The translations under genes were made by a program, and so were the position numbers. 64,000 nt of DNA, taken from the NCBI RefSeq assembly GCF_000719095.1, contig NZ_JOEH01000012.1:119078-183077 (forward strand). The letters are read 5' to 3'. Below, one piece after another: positions 8,194-17,367 of this stretch (position 1 is its first letter; every line of letters starts with the position of its first letter). The notes beneath the pieces were generated by a model. It was given only the letters and a program-made list of their open reading frames with translations. It made no database searches and was not told the DNA's origin. Source of the DNA: Streptacidiphilus jeojiense (lineage in GTDB: Bacteria > Actinomycetota > Actinomycetes > Streptomycetales > Streptomycetaceae).

Positions 8194-8631
8194 ATGGCCT
8201 CACTGAACGTCGGCTCGCTCGGCGAGTACATCCGTGAGCAGCGGCGGCATGCGCAGTACTCACTGCGTCAGCTCGCCGACGCCGCCGGGGTGTCCAATCC
8301 GTATCTCAGCCAGATCGAGCGCGGGTTGAGGAAGCCGAGTGCGGAGATCCTGCAGCAGATCGCCAAGGCGCTGCGGATCTCGGCGGAGACGCTGTACGTG
8401 CAGGCGGGGATCCTCGACGAGCGCGAGGAGGCCGGCCTGGAACTCCGGGCGGCGATCTTCGCGGACTCACTGATCAACGAGCGGCAGAAGCAGGTGCTGC
8501 TCGCCGTCTACGACTCCTTCCTCAAGGAGAACGCCCACGAGGGCGAGACCGGCGAGGCGGAGGCGGGGACACCTGCCGGCAGGACCCACGAAGATCCCGA
8601 CCAGGGGAGGAACTCCCATGCCCATCACTGA
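8194..8631 (+). CDS. XRE family helix-turn-helix regulator
   Basis: The 145-residue protein has a classic HTH_XRE domain at residues 8-65 (LGEYIREQRRHAQYSLRQLA, GVSNPYLSQIERGLRKPSAE), followed by a helical segment and a polar tail. The ATG at 8194 follows GGTGGAGG; an in-frame ATG at 8179 has no such signal. It overlaps the HBHA-like gene by 14 nt, so the two are translationally coupled. The pairing of this regulator type with an HBHA-like protein is familiar in actinomycetes. An upstream inverted repeat suggests autoregulation. Confidence 0.9.
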   Translation: MASLNVGSLGEYIREQRRHAQYSLRQLADAAGVSNPYLSQIERGLRKPSAEILQQIAKALRISAETLYVQAGILDEREEAGLELRAAIFADSLINERQKQVLLAVYDSFLKENAHEGETGEAEAGTPAGRTHEDPDQGRNSHAHH

Positions 8632-9193
8632 CGATCTGCGCAAGACCCTTTCGGACCCCACGCCGCTGTACGCGCTCGCGGGCGCCGGCGACCTCGCGGT
8701 GGAGAAGCTGCGCGAGGTGCCCGAGAAGGCGGCCACCCTCGCCGCCACCGACCGCAAGGTCGTGCAGGAGCAGGCCGCGACCCGGCTGAAGGAGGCCCAG
8801 GCGCGGCTGACCGAGGCCCAGGCCAAGGTGAGCGAGACGGTGTCCAGCCTGCCCGGTGACTTCAAGTCGCTGCAGGAGAAGGCCCAGGACCTGGCGCTGC
8901 AGTCGGTCGGCCGGGCCGCCGAGCTGGCCGTCAAGGCCCGCGAGGTCTACGACGAGCTGGCCGAGCGCGGCAAGGTCGTGGTGGACCGCCAGCGCAAGGA
9001 GACCGCGGACGAGCTCGTCGGCATCGCCGGCAAGGCCGAGTCCAAGGCCGACGCCTTCGCGGCCGAGGTCGACCAGGTCGCCGCGACCGCCGCCGACAAG
9101 GCCACCGATGTCGCCGCTGCGGTCGAGCCGGAGGCCCCGGCCAAGCCGGCCGCCAAGCGCACCACGCCGCGGAAGAGCACGCCCAAGTCCTGA
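8618..9193 (+). CDS. Heparin-binding hemagglutinin (HBHA)-like protein
   Basis: The 191-residue protein is almost entirely alpha-helical and predicted to be coiled coil (about residues 25-150, rich in Ala, Lys, Glu and Gln). It ends in a Lys/Pro/Ala tail (KPAAKRTTPRKSTPKS) like the glycosaminoglycan-binding tail of mycobacterial HBHA. The start PITDDLRKTLSDPTPLYALAGAGDLA closely resembles HBHA. In mycobacteria HBHA is a surface adhesin also linked to lipid inclusions; in a saprophyte a role at the envelope or lipid bodies is more likely. It has no signal peptide. It is co-transcribed with the XRE gene it overlaps. Confidence 0.85.
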   Translation: MPITDDLRKTLSDPTPLYALAGAGDLAVEKLREVPEKAATLAATDRKVVQEQAATRLKEAQARLTEAQAKVSETVSSLPGDFKSLQEKAQDLALQSVGRAAELAVKAREVYDELAERGKVVVDRQRKETADELVGIAGKAESKADAFAAEVDQVAATAADKATDVAAAVEPEAPAKPAAKRTTPRKSTPKS

Positions 9194-9362
9194 TCGGGAC
9201 CAGGACCGGGCCTGATCGAGGCCTGAACAGGCGGTCAGCAGGGAAGGAAGGGACGCGTCGGGCACCTCCGGCGCGTTCCTTTCGTTCAATCCAGCGGGGG
9301 CAGCCCCGTGGGACGATGTGCCGCAGAATCCGGCAGGACTGTGCGGGGCCTAAGGAGATGTG

Positions 9363-9740
9363 ATGGTCGAGCAGCTGGCTGGCGGCATCCTGGTTGACTG
9401 GTTCAGCAATGTGCTGGGGTGGCTGATGCTCGCCCTGCTCGCGTTCAAGGTGTTCGTCTTCATCGACGCCGCGTTCCGGCGCGAGGACGCCTACCGGGCC
9501 GTGGACAAGCAGACCAAGCCGTTCTGGCTGATCGTGCTGGGCCTGGCGGTGGCGGTGAGCATCTTCTCGGTGCCCGGCCTGGGTCAGATGCTGAGCCTGA
9601 TCGGCCTGGTGGCGGCGATCGTCTACATGGTGGACGTGCGCCCCCGGATCCGGGCGATCTCGCCACAGCGGCGCGGCAAGGGCCGCCTGGGCGGCAAGAA
9701 GGACGACCGGAGCAACATGGGGCCGTACGGACCCTGGTGA
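9363..9740 (+). CDS. DUF2516 family membrane protein
   Basis: The 125-residue protein has three hydrophobic segments (about residues 12-32, 50-68 and 70-85) and the conserved AFRREDAYRAVDKQTKPFW motif between the first and second. The C-terminus is basic and polar. This matches the actinobacterial DUF2516 family of unknown function. An ATG at 9363 is chosen because AAGGAG ends five bases before it; the GTG at 9360 is too close. Confidence 0.85.
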   Translation: MVEQLAGGILVDWFSNVLGWLMLALLAFKVFVFIDAAFRREDAYRAVDKQTKPFWLIVLGLAVAVSIFSVPGLGQMLSLIGLVAAIVYMVDVRPRIRAISPQRRGKGRLGGKKDDRSNMGPYGPW

Positions 9741-9782
9741 CCCCCGCGGTCCCCTGCCGGCGCCGGGGGCCGGGCGTAGGAC

Positions 9783-11096
9783 TTACACGTAGGTGACCGG
9801 CGCGCTGCCGCTGCGGGTGAGCAGCAGCACGGCGACGTCGTCGGCGAGCGCGCCGCCGTTGAGGTCCTCGACCTCGGACATGGCCGTGTCGATCAGCAGT
9901 TCGTCGCGCAGACCGCTCTCCTGATGGTCGCCGATCATGGCGATCAGCCCCTCCTGGCCGAGTCGGCGCGTGCCCGCCCCTATCCGGCCCTCGATCAGGC
10001 CGTCGGTGTAGAGCATCAGCCCCCACTCCGCGCCCAGCCTGACCTTGCGCGGCGGCCACTGCTCCTCCCCGGTGTCGCCGAGCATCGGCAGCAGGCCCAG
10101 GGCCGGGCCGCCGAAGTCGTAGGGCAGCAGCTCGGGATCGCGGTCCTCGCGCAGCAGCAGCGGCGCGGGGTGGCCGGCGAGGTGCAGTTCGGCGTACTCG
10201 CTCTCGGGCTCGATGGCGAGCATGCAGAGGGTCGCGAAGATCTCCTCGCTGCGGCGCTCGTGCTCCAGCACCCGCTGCAGCGTGCCGAGCAGGGCCTCGC
10301 CCTGGAGCCCGGCGAAGACCAGGGTGCGCCAGGCGATCCGCAGCGCCACGCCGAGCGCGGCCTCGTCCGGACCGTGGCCGCAGACGTCGCCGATGACGAC
10401 ATGGACGGTGCCGTCGGCGGTGCGCACGGCGTCGTAGAAGTCGCCGCCGAGCAGCGCGCGGCGGCGGCCGGGGCGGTAGCGGGCGTGGAAGGCCAGGCCC
10501 GAGCCCTCCAGCAGCGGGGTGGGCAGCAGGTGCCGCTGCAGGCGGGCGTTCTCCTGTCCGCGCAGCTCGGCCTCGACCAGCCTGCGCTGGGACTCGTCGG
10601 CCCGCTTGCGTTCCACGGCGTAGCGGACCGCGCGGGTCAGCAGCCGGCCGTCGATCTCCTGCTTGACCAGGAAGTCCTGGGCGCCGGCCGCGACCGCGGC
10701 GGCGCCGAGGTGCACGTCGGCGGTGCTGGTGACGGCGAGCACGGCGGTGCGGGGCGCGCGGCGCAGCAGTCGGCGCAGGCCGTCCAGACCGCCGCTGTCC
10801 GGGAGTTCCAGGTCGAGCAGGACGCAGGCGGTGTCGGCGTTGAGCATGGCCGTGCCGGCGTCCAGGGTTCGGGCCCAGCGCAGCTCCACCTCCGGGCCGA
10901 CCTCGGCGAGCAGGTTGTGGAACGCCTCGGCGTCCTGCGGGCTGTCGTCGATGAGCAGCACGGAGAGGGCGCCACCGGCCGGGGTGACCGCGGGAGGGGC
11001 CGGCGCGGCGGAGACCGTGGCAGGGCGCGGGCGCGGTATCGGCCGCGGACTGGCCATGCTCGACTGCGGGTCGTGCGCGCGTTCGATCGCGGGCAT
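9783..11096 (-). CDS. Response-regulator/PP2C-type (SpoIIE) phosphatase
   Basis: The 437-residue cytoplasmic protein has a CheY-like receiver (residues about 43-165, phospho-acceptor D95 in LLDLELPD, KQ near 145) joined by a coiled segment to a SpoIIE/RsbU-type PP2C phosphatase (about 210-435), with metal-binding motifs GGDFYD and GDVCGHG and a late DDVAV motif. Such proteins dephosphorylate anti-sigma-factor antagonists in partner-switching cascades. No cognate kinase, anti-sigma or antagonist gene is adjacent, so its partners are elsewhere. The ATG at 11096 follows GGGAGG. A longer frame to 11303 would give an Arg-rich unrelated extension. Confidence 0.88.
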   Translation of the reverse strand: MPAIERAHDPQSSMASPRPIPRPRPATVSAAPAPPAVTPAGGALSVLLIDDSPQDAEAFHNLLAEVGPEVELRWARTLDAGTAMLNADTACVLLDLELPDSGGLDGLRRLLRRAPRTAVLAVTSTADVHLGAAAVAAGAQDFLVKQEIDGRLLTRAVRYAVERKRADESQRRLVEAELRGQENARLQRHLLPTPLLEGSGLAFHARYRPGRRRALLGGDFYDAVRTADGTVHVVIGDVCGHGPDEAALGVALRIAWRTLVFAGLQGEALLGTLQRVLEHERRSEEIFATLCMLAIEPESEYAELHLAGHPAPLLLREDRDPELLPYDFGGPALGLLPMLGDTGEEQWPPRKVRLGAEWGLMLYTDGLIEGRIGAGTRRLGQEGLIAMIGDHQESGLRDELLIDTAMSEVEDLNGGALADDVAVLLLTRSGSAPVTYV

Positions 11097-11347
11097 CAGC
11101 GATACCTCCCTCTCCCTGGCTGTGCAACGGTTGACCGGCGGACGCAGTGCCCATAAGACACCACGAACCTGCTCTGTTCCCGTGACCCTAACGTGATCTC
11201 CACAGGCCCTCCGCACACCGGGCCGCACAGCTGCCGAAGTGACCTGCGGTACCCGTGGCCTGCGACGGGACGCCCGGGGCGACGAATAACCCGCTGCCCG
11301 CACCGGAACTGGAGCGATAGCGTGCGACCGATCGAAGGGAGTGCGTG

Positions 11348-11881
11348 ATGGAGATCACGTCGGTTCAGGGTGATATCACCGAGCAGGCGGTGGACGCGGT
11401 GGTGAACGCCGCCAACAGCTCGCTGCTGGGTGGCGGTGGGGTCGACGGCGCCATTCACCGGAAGGGCGGGCCTGAGATTCTGGCTGCCTGTCGGGCGCTG
11501 CGGGCCTCGCACTACGGCAAGGGGCTGGCGACCGGCAGGGCGGTGGCGACGACGGCCGGGCGGCTGCCTGCGCGCTGGGTGATCCACACGGTCGGCCCCC
11601 GGTATGCGGCGGGCGAACCCGGCCGGGCCGAACTGCTGGCCTCCTGCTACCGCGAATCGCTGCGCGTCGCGGACGAGTTGGGGGCACGGACGGTGGCCGT
11701 GCCGGCCGTGTCGACCGGCATCTACGGCTGGCCGGTACGCGATGCCGCGAGGATCGCGCTGCGGACGGTGCAGGAGGTGGCACTGGGGACGGAGAGTCAG
11801 GTGGTCGAGGTGCGGTTCGTGCTGTTCGGGGGCGAGGCGTTCGAGGTGTTCGAGTCCGTGCGCCGGGAGTTGGGCCTGTGA
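11348..11881 (+). CDS. Macrodomain protein (O-acetyl-ADP-ribose deacetylase-like)
   Basis: The 177-residue protein is a single macrodomain of the MacroD/YmdB class. It carries the adenine/ribose-binding motifs VNAANSSLLGGGGVDGAIHR (about residues 20-39) and the late VAVPAVSTGIYGWP phosphate-binding loop (about 116-129). Such enzymes remove O-acetyl-ADP-ribose or reverse mono-ADP-ribosylation. The Asn and Asp/Gly-rich loop residues expected for catalysis are present. The ATG at 11348 is preceded by an adjoining GTG. Confidence 0.92.
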   Translation: MEITSVQGDITEQAVDAVVNAANSSLLGGGGVDGAIHRKGGPEILAACRALRASHYGKGLATGRAVATTAGRLPARWVIHTVGPRYAAGEPGRAELLASCYRESLRVADELGARTVAVPAVSTGIYGWPVRDAARIALRTVQEVALGTESQVVEVRFVLFGGEAFEVFESVRRELGL

Positions 11882-12043
11882 TGCACGGGACCGGGCTTGG
11901 GGCATGGGTCCATGGTGGACTGAGGGGGCGTCAACACGCCATAAGTATTCGATAACTCGTTCGAGTGAAAGTGGTTCGTATCGCCTGCTAGTCCGGCCGG
12001 ACCACCCCCAGAATGGTCATCGAACCGGCCGCCGCCCGCACGG

Positions 12044-12910
12044 TCAGGCCGGAGCCGGTGCGACCGCGTCCCAACGGACCGTCAACTCCCCCAGCCGCCA
12101 CCGGCGCCGGCCGCCGACCAGCGGCCAGTCGGCGGACACCGTGCGGGCGGTCGCGATCCAGCGCTGCCGGGCGCCGAAGTCCGCGTACGGCGCCGCCGCG
12201 GCCCAGGCCCGGTCCAGGTCGCGGAGGAAGGCGTGCACCGGCTCGCCCGGGACATTGCGGTGGATCAGCGCCTTGGGCAGCCGTTCGGCCAGGTCGGACG
12301 GGCGCTCCAGGCCGCCGAGGCGGGCCGCGAGGGTCAGCGTCCGGGGGCCCTCGCGGTCCAGGGCCACCCAGACGTGGCGGCGGCCGATCTCGTCGCAGGT
12401 GCCCTCGACCAGCAGTCCGCCCGGCGCCAGCCGGGCCCGGAGCAGCGCCCAAGCCTCCGCCACCTGGGCCTCCTCGTACTGGCGCAGCACGTTCGCGGCC
12501 CGGATCAGCAGCGCGCCCCCGGCCCCCGGAGCCCGGCCCGGGCCGCCCGCACCCTCCTGGCCGTCCAGGCCGTCCAGCGGGACCTCGAAGCCGCCGCGCC
12601 GGAAGGTCAGCTCCGGAGGCCTCGCATAGCGCTGGGCGACGGCGACCCGCTCCGGTTCGATCTCGATGCCGACCACCCGCACGTCCGCCCGGACCGCCGC
12701 CAGGCGGCTGCGCAGTTCCACGGCTGTCCACGGAGCCGCGCCGTAGCCGAGGTCGACCGCGACCGGGGGCGGGTCCGCGGCCCGGAGCGCCGGGGTGAGT
12801 TCCGCCACGATCCAGCGGTCCATACGACGCAGCCGATTGGGATTGGTGGTACCTCGTGTCACCGCCCCCACCGGACGCGCGGCCCGGCCGCCCGCTGTAC
12901 GTACACGCAT
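12044..12910 (-). CDS. Class I SAM-dependent methyltransferase
   Basis: The 288-residue protein has a SAM-binding motif I ([16 protein letters not shown], about residues 50-65), an acidic motif II ([14 protein letters not shown]) and a later [16 protein letters not shown] segment. The substrate is not apparent. The N-terminus starts with an Arg-rich segment ([12 protein letters not shown]). It is divergent from mshA. The start at 12910 is the first ATG that leaves room for the mshA promoter; the Shine-Dalgarno is weak. Confidence 0.8.
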   Translation of the reverse strand: MRVRTAGGRAARPVGAVTRGTTNPNRLRRMDRWIVAELTPALRAADPPPVAVDLGYGAAPWTAVELRSRLAAVRADVRVVGIEIEPERVAVAQRYARPPELTFRRGGFEVPLDGLDGQEGAGGPGRAPGAGGALLIRAANVLRQYEEAQVAEAWALLRARLAPGGLLVEGTCDEIGRRHVWVALDREGPRTLTLAARLGGLERPSDLAERLPKALIHRNVPGEPVHAFLRDLDRAWAAAAPYADFGARQRWIATARTVSADWPLVGGRRRWRLGELTVRWDAVAPAPA

Positions 12911-13060
12911 GTCAGGCAGCCTACGCGGCCCCGCTCCGGCGATACCACGGCTGTTCAGGGCAGATGGCCCCGGAAAAGGGGGAATCACCGGGCGCGGGAT
13001 TCTGTTCCCCCACTGTTGACGGGTCGCGGTGCGGCCGGAGCCGGAGCGAAAGGACGAGCG

Positions 13061-14377
13061 GTGACCCTGCGCCCTGCCCGCGTGGCAATGCTGAGCGTGC
13101 ACACCTCCCCGCTGCACCAGCCGGGAACGGGTGACGCGGGGGGTATGAACGTCTACATCGTCGAGCTCTCCAAGCGGCTGGCCGCCCTGGGCGTCGAGGT
13201 GGAGATCTTCACCCGGGCCACCGCGTCCGACCTGCCGCCCACCGTGGAGCTGGCCCCGGGCGTGCTGGTCCGGCACGTCACCGCGGGCCCCTTCGAGGGG
13301 CTGCTGAAGGAGGACCTGCCCGCGCAGCTCTGCGCCTTCACCCACGGCGTGCTCCGCGCCGAGGCGGGCTTCCGGCCCGGCTACTACGACCTGGTGCACT
13401 CCCACTACTGGCTCTCCGGCCAGGTCGGCTGGCTGGCGGCGGAGCGCTGGGGCGTGCCGCTGGTGCACACCATGCACACCATGGCCAAGGTCAAGAACGC
13501 CGCTCTCGCCGTCGGCGACACCCCCGAGCCCACCGCCAGGATCATCGGCGAGAGCCAGGTCGTGGAGGCCGCCGACCGCCTCATCGCCAACACCACCGAG
13601 GAGGCGCACGAGCTGGCCGAGCACTACGGTGCCCGGGCCGACCAGCTCTCCGTGGTGCACCCCGGGGTGAACCTGGAGGTCTTCCGGCCGGCCACGGCCA
13701 CACCGGTCGGCACGGTCGGCGACGCGGTGGACCATAGCGGGCCCCGCGCGATGACGGCCGCCCGCGCGGAGATCCGGGCCCGGCTGGGCCTGCCGGTGGA
13801 CGCGACGGTGCTGCTCTTCGCCGGTCGGATACAGCCGCTCAAGGCCCCCGACGTGCTGCTGAGGGCGGTCGCCGAACTGCTGGAGCGGGATCCCTCACTG
13901 CGTGACCGGCTGGTGGTCCCGGTCGTCGGCGGACCCAGCGGCAGCGGGCTGGCCCGTCCCGAGAGCCTGCACAAGCTAGCCGCCCAGCTGGGCATATCCG
14001 ATGTGGTCCGGTTCCACCCCCCGGTCTGCCAGTCCGAGCTCGCCGACTGGTACCGCGCCGCCAGCGCCCTGGTGATGCCCTCCTACAGCGAGTCCTTCGG
14101 ACTGGTCGCCCTGGAGGCCCAGGCCTGCGGCACTCCCGTGGTCGCCGCCTCGGTCGGCGGCCTGCCGGTGGCCGTCCGCGACGGCGAGACCGGCTTCCTG
14201 GTGCAGGGGCACGACCCCCGCGAATGGGCCCACACGCTGCACCATCTGGTCGACGCCCCGGACCTGGGCCTGCGGATGGGCGCGGCCGCGGCCTGCCACG
14301 CCGGCAACTTCGGCTGGACCGGCGCGGCGGCGGAGACCATCGAGGTGTACCGCGAGGCGCTGGGTACCGCGCGGTAA
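13061..14377 (+). CDS. mshA: D-inositol-3-phosphate glycosyltransferase
   Basis: The 438-residue GT-B (GT4) enzyme transfers GlcNAc from UDP-GlcNAc to 1L-inositol-1-phosphate, the first step of mycothiol synthesis. Diagnostic features are the N-terminal [19 protein letters not shown] loop, the [11 protein letters not shown] and [11 protein letters not shown] segments, and the C-terminal donor site with [22 protein letters not shown]. Start is GTG at 13061, after GAAAGG. A longer frame running back through the methyltransferase region is rejected. A short low-complexity insert ([19 protein letters not shown]) joins the two Rossmann halves. The YbjN gene follows 9 nt downstream, suggesting co-expression. 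The last-step enzyme mshD lies in the same window. Confidence 0.95.
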   Translation: MTLRPARVAMLSVHTSPLHQPGTGDAGGMNVYIVELSKRLAALGVEVEIFTRATASDLPPTVELAPGVLVRHVTAGPFEGLLKEDLPAQLCAFTHGVLRAEAGFRPGYYDLVHSHYWLSGQVGWLAAERWGVPLVHTMHTMAKVKNAALAVGDTPEPTARIIGESQVVEAADRLIANTTEEAHELAEHYGARADQLSVVHPGVNLEVFRPATATPVGTVGDAVDHSGPRAMTAARAEIRARLGLPVDATVLLFAGRIQPLKAPDVLLRAVAELLERDPSLRDRLVVPVVGGPSGSGLARPESLHKLAAQLGISDVVRFHPPVCQSELADWYRAASALVMPSYSESFGLVALEAQACGTPVVAASVGGLPVAVRDGETGFLVQGHDPREWAHTLHHLVDAPDLGLRMGAAAACHAGNFGWTGAAAETIEVYREALGTAR

Positions 14378-14386
14378 CGTCAGGGC

Positions 14387-14911
14387 ATGGACGTCGAGGA
14401 CGAGGACAGTGCCCGCGCGCGGGCACTGTCGGTACTGCGGTCGGCACTGGACGACGCCGGGGTGGCCTGGGAACAGCCCTCCGGCGATCCGTACACCTGC
14501 GTGGCGACCCTGCCGGGCACCCGCAAGCTCTCCACCACCTGCTCGCTGCGGGTCGGCGAGCACACCCTCAGCATCAACGCCTTCGTGGTCCGCCACCCCG
14601 ACGAGAACCACGAGGCGTTCTACCGCTGGCTGCTGGAGCGCAACACCCGGCTGTACGGGATCGCCTACGCGATCGACCGACTCGGCGACGTCTACCTGGC
14701 CGGCCGGCTGCCGCTGGCGGCGGTGACGCCGGAGGAGGTGGACCGGCTCCTGGGCGCGGTGCTGAGCAGCGCGGACGAGCCCTTCAACACCCTGCTGGAG
14801 CTGGGGTTCGCCACGGCGATCCGGCGCGAGTGGGAGTGGCGCACGAAGCGGGGGGAGTCCACCCGCAATCTGGAGGCGTTCACCCGGCTGACCGGCGGCG
14901 ACGGGGCCTGA
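14387..14911 (+). CDS. YbjN domain protein
   Basis: The 174-residue protein carries a YbjN/type III secretion chaperone-like domain (about residues 40-150: LRVGEHTLSINAFVVRHPDE, YRWLLERNTRLYGIAYAIDR). YbjN proteins have an uncertain role in stress and motility regulation in other bacteria. It is soluble with no signal peptide. It sits 9 nt after mshA and is probably in the same transcript, a linkage I recall from Streptomyces. Confidence 0.85.
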   Translation: MDVEDEDSARARALSVLRSALDDAGVAWEQPSGDPYTCVATLPGTRKLSTTCSLRVGEHTLSINAFVVRHPDENHEAFYRWLLERNTRLYGIAYAIDRLGDVYLAGRLPLAAVTPEEVDRLLGAVLSSADEPFNTLLELGFATAIRREWEWRTKRGESTRNLEAFTRLTGGDGA

Positions 14912-14943
14912 CGGGCTTTCGGGTGCGAGATGTGCATGGCTTG

Positions 14944-15019
14944 TCGCGCAGTTCCCCGCGCCCCTGAGGTGCTGCAACTGAGCCAGTTGCAATCGTCAGG
15001 GGCGCGGGGAACTGCGCGA
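14944..15019. repeat. Long palindromic element, copy 1
   Basis: The arms at 14944-14967 and 14996-15019 are perfect 24-nt reverse complements and contain the core CGCAGTTCCCCGCGCCCCT. Inside is a second hairpin, TGCAACTG-AGC-CAGTTGCA (14973-14991). It lies between the convergent YbjN and asparaginase genes and may act as a bidirectional terminator. The same arm sequence recurs at 20081 and 42452. Confidence 0.85.
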
Positions 15020-15051
15020 TCAACCAGGCACCTCCCGCAGCCGAAGAACCC

Positions 15052-16041
15052 TCAGAACGCCGCGCGCACCTCGCCGACCGGGTGGCCGCCGCCGTAGAGC
15101 GGGGCGGAGGCGATGCGGCCGAGGGCGTCGCCGGCGGCGGTGACGCCCATCCGGCGGAGCGCCGCGGCCAGGACCGGTCCGACGGCCCGGTAGCCGCCGT
15201 CCTCGATCTTGAAGGCCAATGCGCGGCCGTCGTCCAGGGCCACCGCCTGGACCGCCTCGGCGCCCATCTTGGCCACCGCCCCGGGGATCCCGCGCATCAG
15301 CCAGGTGTCGATCCGGCGGGTGCCCGCCACGTACTCCGGGTGGGCCCGCATCGCGTCGGCGACCCGCCGCTCGGGGGTGCCCGGGTCGGCCAGGGCGATG
15401 GCCCGGAACGCGCGGGCCAGACCGGTGAGGCTGACCGCCATCAGCGGCGCACCGCAGCCGTCGGTGCCTATCGCGGAGACCTGCTCACCGCTCAGCTGCT
15501 GCACCGTGGCCAGCGCCTGCTGCTGCACCGGGTGCTCCAGCTCCAGGTAGGAGCCGGTGTCCCAGCCGTTGGCCACGCAGGTCGCCAGCATCGCGGCGTG
15601 CTTGCCCGAGCAGTCCATCAGGATCGGCTCGGGGTGGCCGCCGCAGCGGATCCAGGCCTCCGACTCGACCGGGTCCAGCGGCAGCGAGGGCGGGGTCTGC
15701 AGTGCCTGCTCGGTCAGCCCGGCCCCGGCCAGGATCTTGCGGACACCGTCCAGGTGAAACGTTTCTGCGGAGTGGCTGGCCGCCGCCAGGGCCAGCAGTT
15801 CACCGTCGAGGTGGAGTCCGGTGTGCAGGATCGCCGCCGCCTGCATCGGCTTGTTGCTGGAGCGCGGGAAGACCGGCAGCTCCGGAACGCCCAGGACGAA
15901 GTCGACCGAGCCGTCGGCGGCCAGGACCACCAGGGAGCCGCGGTGCCGGCCCTCGATGAATCCCGAGCGGACCACCTCGGCGAGCACCGCCGAGTCGGGG
16001 ACGGGGGGCTGCGGTACGACCGGGGTGGCCTGGGTGTTCAT
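15052..16041 (-). CDS. L-asparaginase II family (thermolabile-type) amidohydrolase
   Basis: The 329-residue protein belongs to the asparaginase_II family (Rhizobium etli-like AnsA), which hydrolyses asparagine to aspartate. It shows PRSSNKPMQAAA, LAAASHSAETFH and the conserved MDCSGKHAAML motif with Cys and Lys (about residues 140-152). Length is normal for the family and no signal peptide is seen, so it is cytoplasmic. The rsiG gene starts upstream with a 6-bp gap on the same strand, so the two are likely co-transcribed. Confidence 0.88.
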   Translation of the reverse strand: MNTQATPVVPQPPVPDSAVLAEVVRSGFIEGRHRGSLVVLAADGSVDFVLGVPELPVFPRSSNKPMQAAAILHTGLHLDGELLALAAASHSAETFHLDGVRKILAGAGLTEQALQTPPSLPLDPVESEAWIRCGGHPEPILMDCSGKHAAMLATCVANGWDTGSYLELEHPVQQQALATVQQLSGEQVSAIGTDGCGAPLMAVSLTGLARAFRAIALADPGTPERRVADAMRAHPEYVAGTRRIDTWLMRGIPGAVAKMGAEAVQAVALDDGRALAFKIEDGGYRAVGPVLAAALRRMGVTAAGDALGRIASAPLYGGGHPVGEVRAAF

Positions 16042-16047
16042 GGTGGT

Positions 16048-16701
16048 TCAGCCTCCGGAGAGCAGATCGTCGACGCGCGCTTCCCCCTCACGGTACCTGC
16101 GGGTGATCTCCGCGCTGCAACCGTCCACCGTCCGCTGCAGCCCCTGCCTGCGCCCCGAGAGCATCCGCTCATGGGCGGTGAGCCTGATGCAGGCCGCCTG
16201 GAGCGCCACGTCCGACTGGGACTCCAGGTCGGCGAGGGCCACGTCGTCCATCAGTTCGTCGGCGAGGGCCTGGAACTCCTCGCTGCGCGGGGTGTTCAGG
16301 GTGAGGTGCCGGGCCGAGTTGCGGACCTGGGAGGGCACGTCGGTGAGGATCGCGGCCAGTTGCTCCAGAAGGGTGTTCGCGGCCGCGGTCCGCCCGCTGC
16401 GGCGGGTGAGCTCGGCGCGCAGGATGTCCACTCGGCCGTGCAGCAGCCGGCGGAGGTAGGAGAGGTCGGCCTCGTCCTCCTGGGCCTGGCGCCGCAGCGT
16501 CCGCAGTTCCTCGATGCCGAGGCGGCCGAGCGCGTCCGCTCCCACGGGTACGGCCGGTGCCCCGGGTACGGCGGTCCCCCGCCCCCGCGCCGGGATGCGA
16601 TCCGTCCCCGTGTCGTACCTGTCGCCCACCACACTCGCCATCCCGAAATCGTCCGTCCCGCGCCGCACACTCAGTCGTCGCACACTCAGCCGCCGCACCA
16701 T
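16048..16701 (-). CDS. rsiG: RsiG, c-di-GMP-binding anti-sigma factor (AmfC-like)
   Basis: The protein (217 residues from the most distal start) is an alpha-helical hairpin matching RsiG, which with c-di-GMP sequesters the sporulation sigma factor WhiG in Streptomyces; older literature calls it AmfC. The known ligand motif is E(X)3S(X)2R(X)3Q(X)3D, present twice. The second copy is perfect: E178, S182, R185, Q189, D193. The first has E77, S81, R84 and D92, but H88 replaces Gln. The start is uncertain: ATG at 16701 gives an odd [11 protein letters not shown] tandem repeat, while ATG at 16641 would begin MASVVGDRY. It lies upstream of the asparaginase in a probable operon. Confidence 0.88.
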   Translation of the reverse strand: MVRRLSVRRLSVRRGTDDFGMASVVGDRYDTGTDRIPARGRGTAVPGAPAVPVGADALGRLGIEELRTLRRQAQEDEADLSYLRRLLHGRVDILRAELTRRSGRTAAANTLLEQLAAILTDVPSQVRNSARHLTLNTPRSEEFQALADELMDDVALADLESQSDVALQAACIRLTAHERMLSGRRQGLQRTVDGCSAEITRRYREGEARVDDLLSGG

Positions 16702-16922
16702 CAGCCCGTACGTTCAGTTCGCATGCTCCCACTCCCTACCTGCCCAGCGCAGGCGAGCTGCACCCAATCGGCCGCAACGGACCCCCTGGCGAATTCGGGT
16801 GGCTCATACGACCGGTGCATATTCCCTGCGCAACGCCCTGCGGGCGGTCGGCGAGGGGGCGTGCGGACGATCCGTGCAAGCCCCCTGGTCGGAGCAGCCG
16901 GGGACTGCACCAGAATGGGGCC

Positions 16923-17348
16923 ATGCGTGCTGTGGCTCAGGTCGTGACCGAAGCGAAGGTGACCGTCGAGGGGGAGGTGGTGGGCTCCATCCTCGGCCCG
17001 GGGCTCTGCGTCCTGGTCGGGGTCACCCATGAGGACACCGCAGAGCAGGCGGCGCTGCTCGCCCGCAAGCTCTGGTCCCTTCGGGTGTTGGAGGGCGAGA
17101 AGTCCTGCTCCGACCTGGACGCACCGCTGCTGGTGATCAGTCAGTTCACCCTCTACGGCGACGCCCGCAAGGGCCGCCGCCCCACCTGGAACGCCGCCGC
17201 GCCGGGGCCGGTCGCCGAGCCGCTGGTGGACGAGGTCGTCGCGCAGTTGCGGGCGCTGGGCGCGACCGTGGAGACCGGCCGCTTCGGCGCGGACATGAAG
17301 GTCTCGCTGGTGAACGACGGCCCGTTCACGGTGCTGCTGGAGTTCTGA
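16923..17348 (+). CDS. dtd: D-aminoacyl-tRNA deacylase
   Basis: The 141-residue enzyme removes D-amino acids (and glycine from tRNA-Ala) mischarged on tRNA. The catalytic SQFTLYGD motif is at residues 73-80 and the Gly-cisPro motif (NDGPFTV) near the C-terminus. Length is typical for the family. It converges on the YgfZ-like gene with a 19-bp gap. It is preceded by about 220 bp without a gene, shared with the divergent rsiG. Confidence 0.93.
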   Translation: MRAVAQVVTEAKVTVEGEVVGSILGPGLCVLVGVTHEDTAEQAALLARKLWSLRVLEGEKSCSDLDAPLLVISQFTLYGDARKGRRPTWNAAAPGPVAEPLVDEVVAQLRALGATVETGRFGADMKVSLVNDGPFTVLLEF

Positions 17349-17367
17349 GCCGCCGTCGGAGGCCGAG

